Below, one piece after another: positions 63,912-64,000 of a stretch of DNA of 64,000 nucleotides. Numbering within the stretch: position 1 is the first letter of the stretch; the number at the start of each line of letters is the position of its first letter. A program made the position numbers and the translations under genes. Origin of the DNA: DATKZM01 sp035527975 (GTDB taxonomy: Bacteria; Pseudomonadota; Alphaproteobacteria; JAPULJ01); the NCBI GenBank assembly GCA_035527975.1, contig DATKZM010000030.1, positions 86,670 to 150,669 on the forward strand. Reading direction: 5' to 3'. The notes beneath the pieces are model-generated. The model saw only the letters and a program-made list of their open reading frames with translations. It was not told where the DNA came from and searched no databases.

Positions 63912-64000
63912 TTTTGCTGTATCCTCCTTTCAGTATTGTTGCGCAGAACCGCCACATCGCCCTCAAATTTCGCGGGATTGAGCGCTGAACGGTTACAGGC

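Noticed and set aside
1..64000. CRISPR arrays, tRNA/rRNA genes, prophage or integrase genes
   Set aside because: Looked for on both strands by eye and none found; regularly spaced repeats are absent and only short palindromic repeats occur.

Overview
The window is GC-rich, densely packed chromosomal DNA that looks like a metabolically versatile alphaproteobacterium of the Rhodospirillales type. The evidence is the alphaproteobacterial Zur box, a class III cyclase with a CRP-type regulator, FNR-type boxes, a TRAP transporter, and the housekeeping set comF, grxC, nitrilase, DUF1178 and NDUFAF5-like methyltransferase. This placement is inferred from gene content only. No rRNA, tRNA, CRISPR array, integrase or intact insertion sequence was seen.

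Layout. 1-2.8 kb: zinc uptake, with znuA (cut by the left edge) divergent from zur-znuC-znuB and two Zur boxes between. 2.8-7.7 kb: a Gld-like ABC export/motility-type operon (ATPase, permease, GldG, DUF4340). 7.9-9.1 kb: a class III nucleotide cyclase. 9.1-16.7 kb: an eight-gene catabolic operon headed by a GntR/HutC regulator: aconitase-type hydratase (two subunits), ICL/PEP-mutase-type lyase, isochorismatase-like amidase, two NodB-fold (cyclic-imide hydrolase/allantoinase-like) hydrolases and a flavoprotein. Together they resemble a route from a cyclic imide through a half-amide and an alkylmaleate to an alkylmalate that is then cleaved. A divergent quinone-reductase-like gene and a TRAP transporter follow (16.9-21 kb). 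A methyltransferase pair and a tautomerase-SnoaL fusion (21.2-23.4 kb) flank a second copy of the palindrome found in front of gntR, which suggests one regulon.

23.4-32 kb holds accessory enzymes (GFA protein, TauD dioxygenase, SDR, decayed ABC ATPase, dienelactone hydrolase, MarR, MATE pump, gamma-glutamyltransferase-like protein). 32.2-36.8 kb is an envelope/lipid A-type cluster (LAB_N protein, GT2, ArnT-like GT39, double-PAP2). 36.8-46.5 kb is mostly housekeeping. Within it a gene-free stretch at 38.8-39.8 kb carries two tandem copies of a structured element with CRP-type sites and intrinsic terminators, next to a crp-like gene. I interpret these as two CRP-dependent small RNA genes. 46.7-49.5 kb: 3-hydroxybutyrate dehydrogenase, alpha/beta hydrolase and patatin. 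49.6-53.4 kb: DUF genes, metY and a hydrolase. 53.6-57 kb: a MarR-flanked two-component flavin monooxygenase with an FAH-family hydrolase. 57-64 kb: small Cys-rich secreted protein, DAO flavoprotein, aldehyde dehydrogenase, GlcG/HbpS protein, acyl-CoA dehydrogenase, DUF2161 protein and a truncated CoA-ligase fragment at the right edge.

Several families of short palindromic repeats are scattered between genes. One, a MITE-like element, has all three of its copies ending on a CTAG that supplies the stop codon of a neighbouring gene. All functions are read from sequence by eye; no database search was run.
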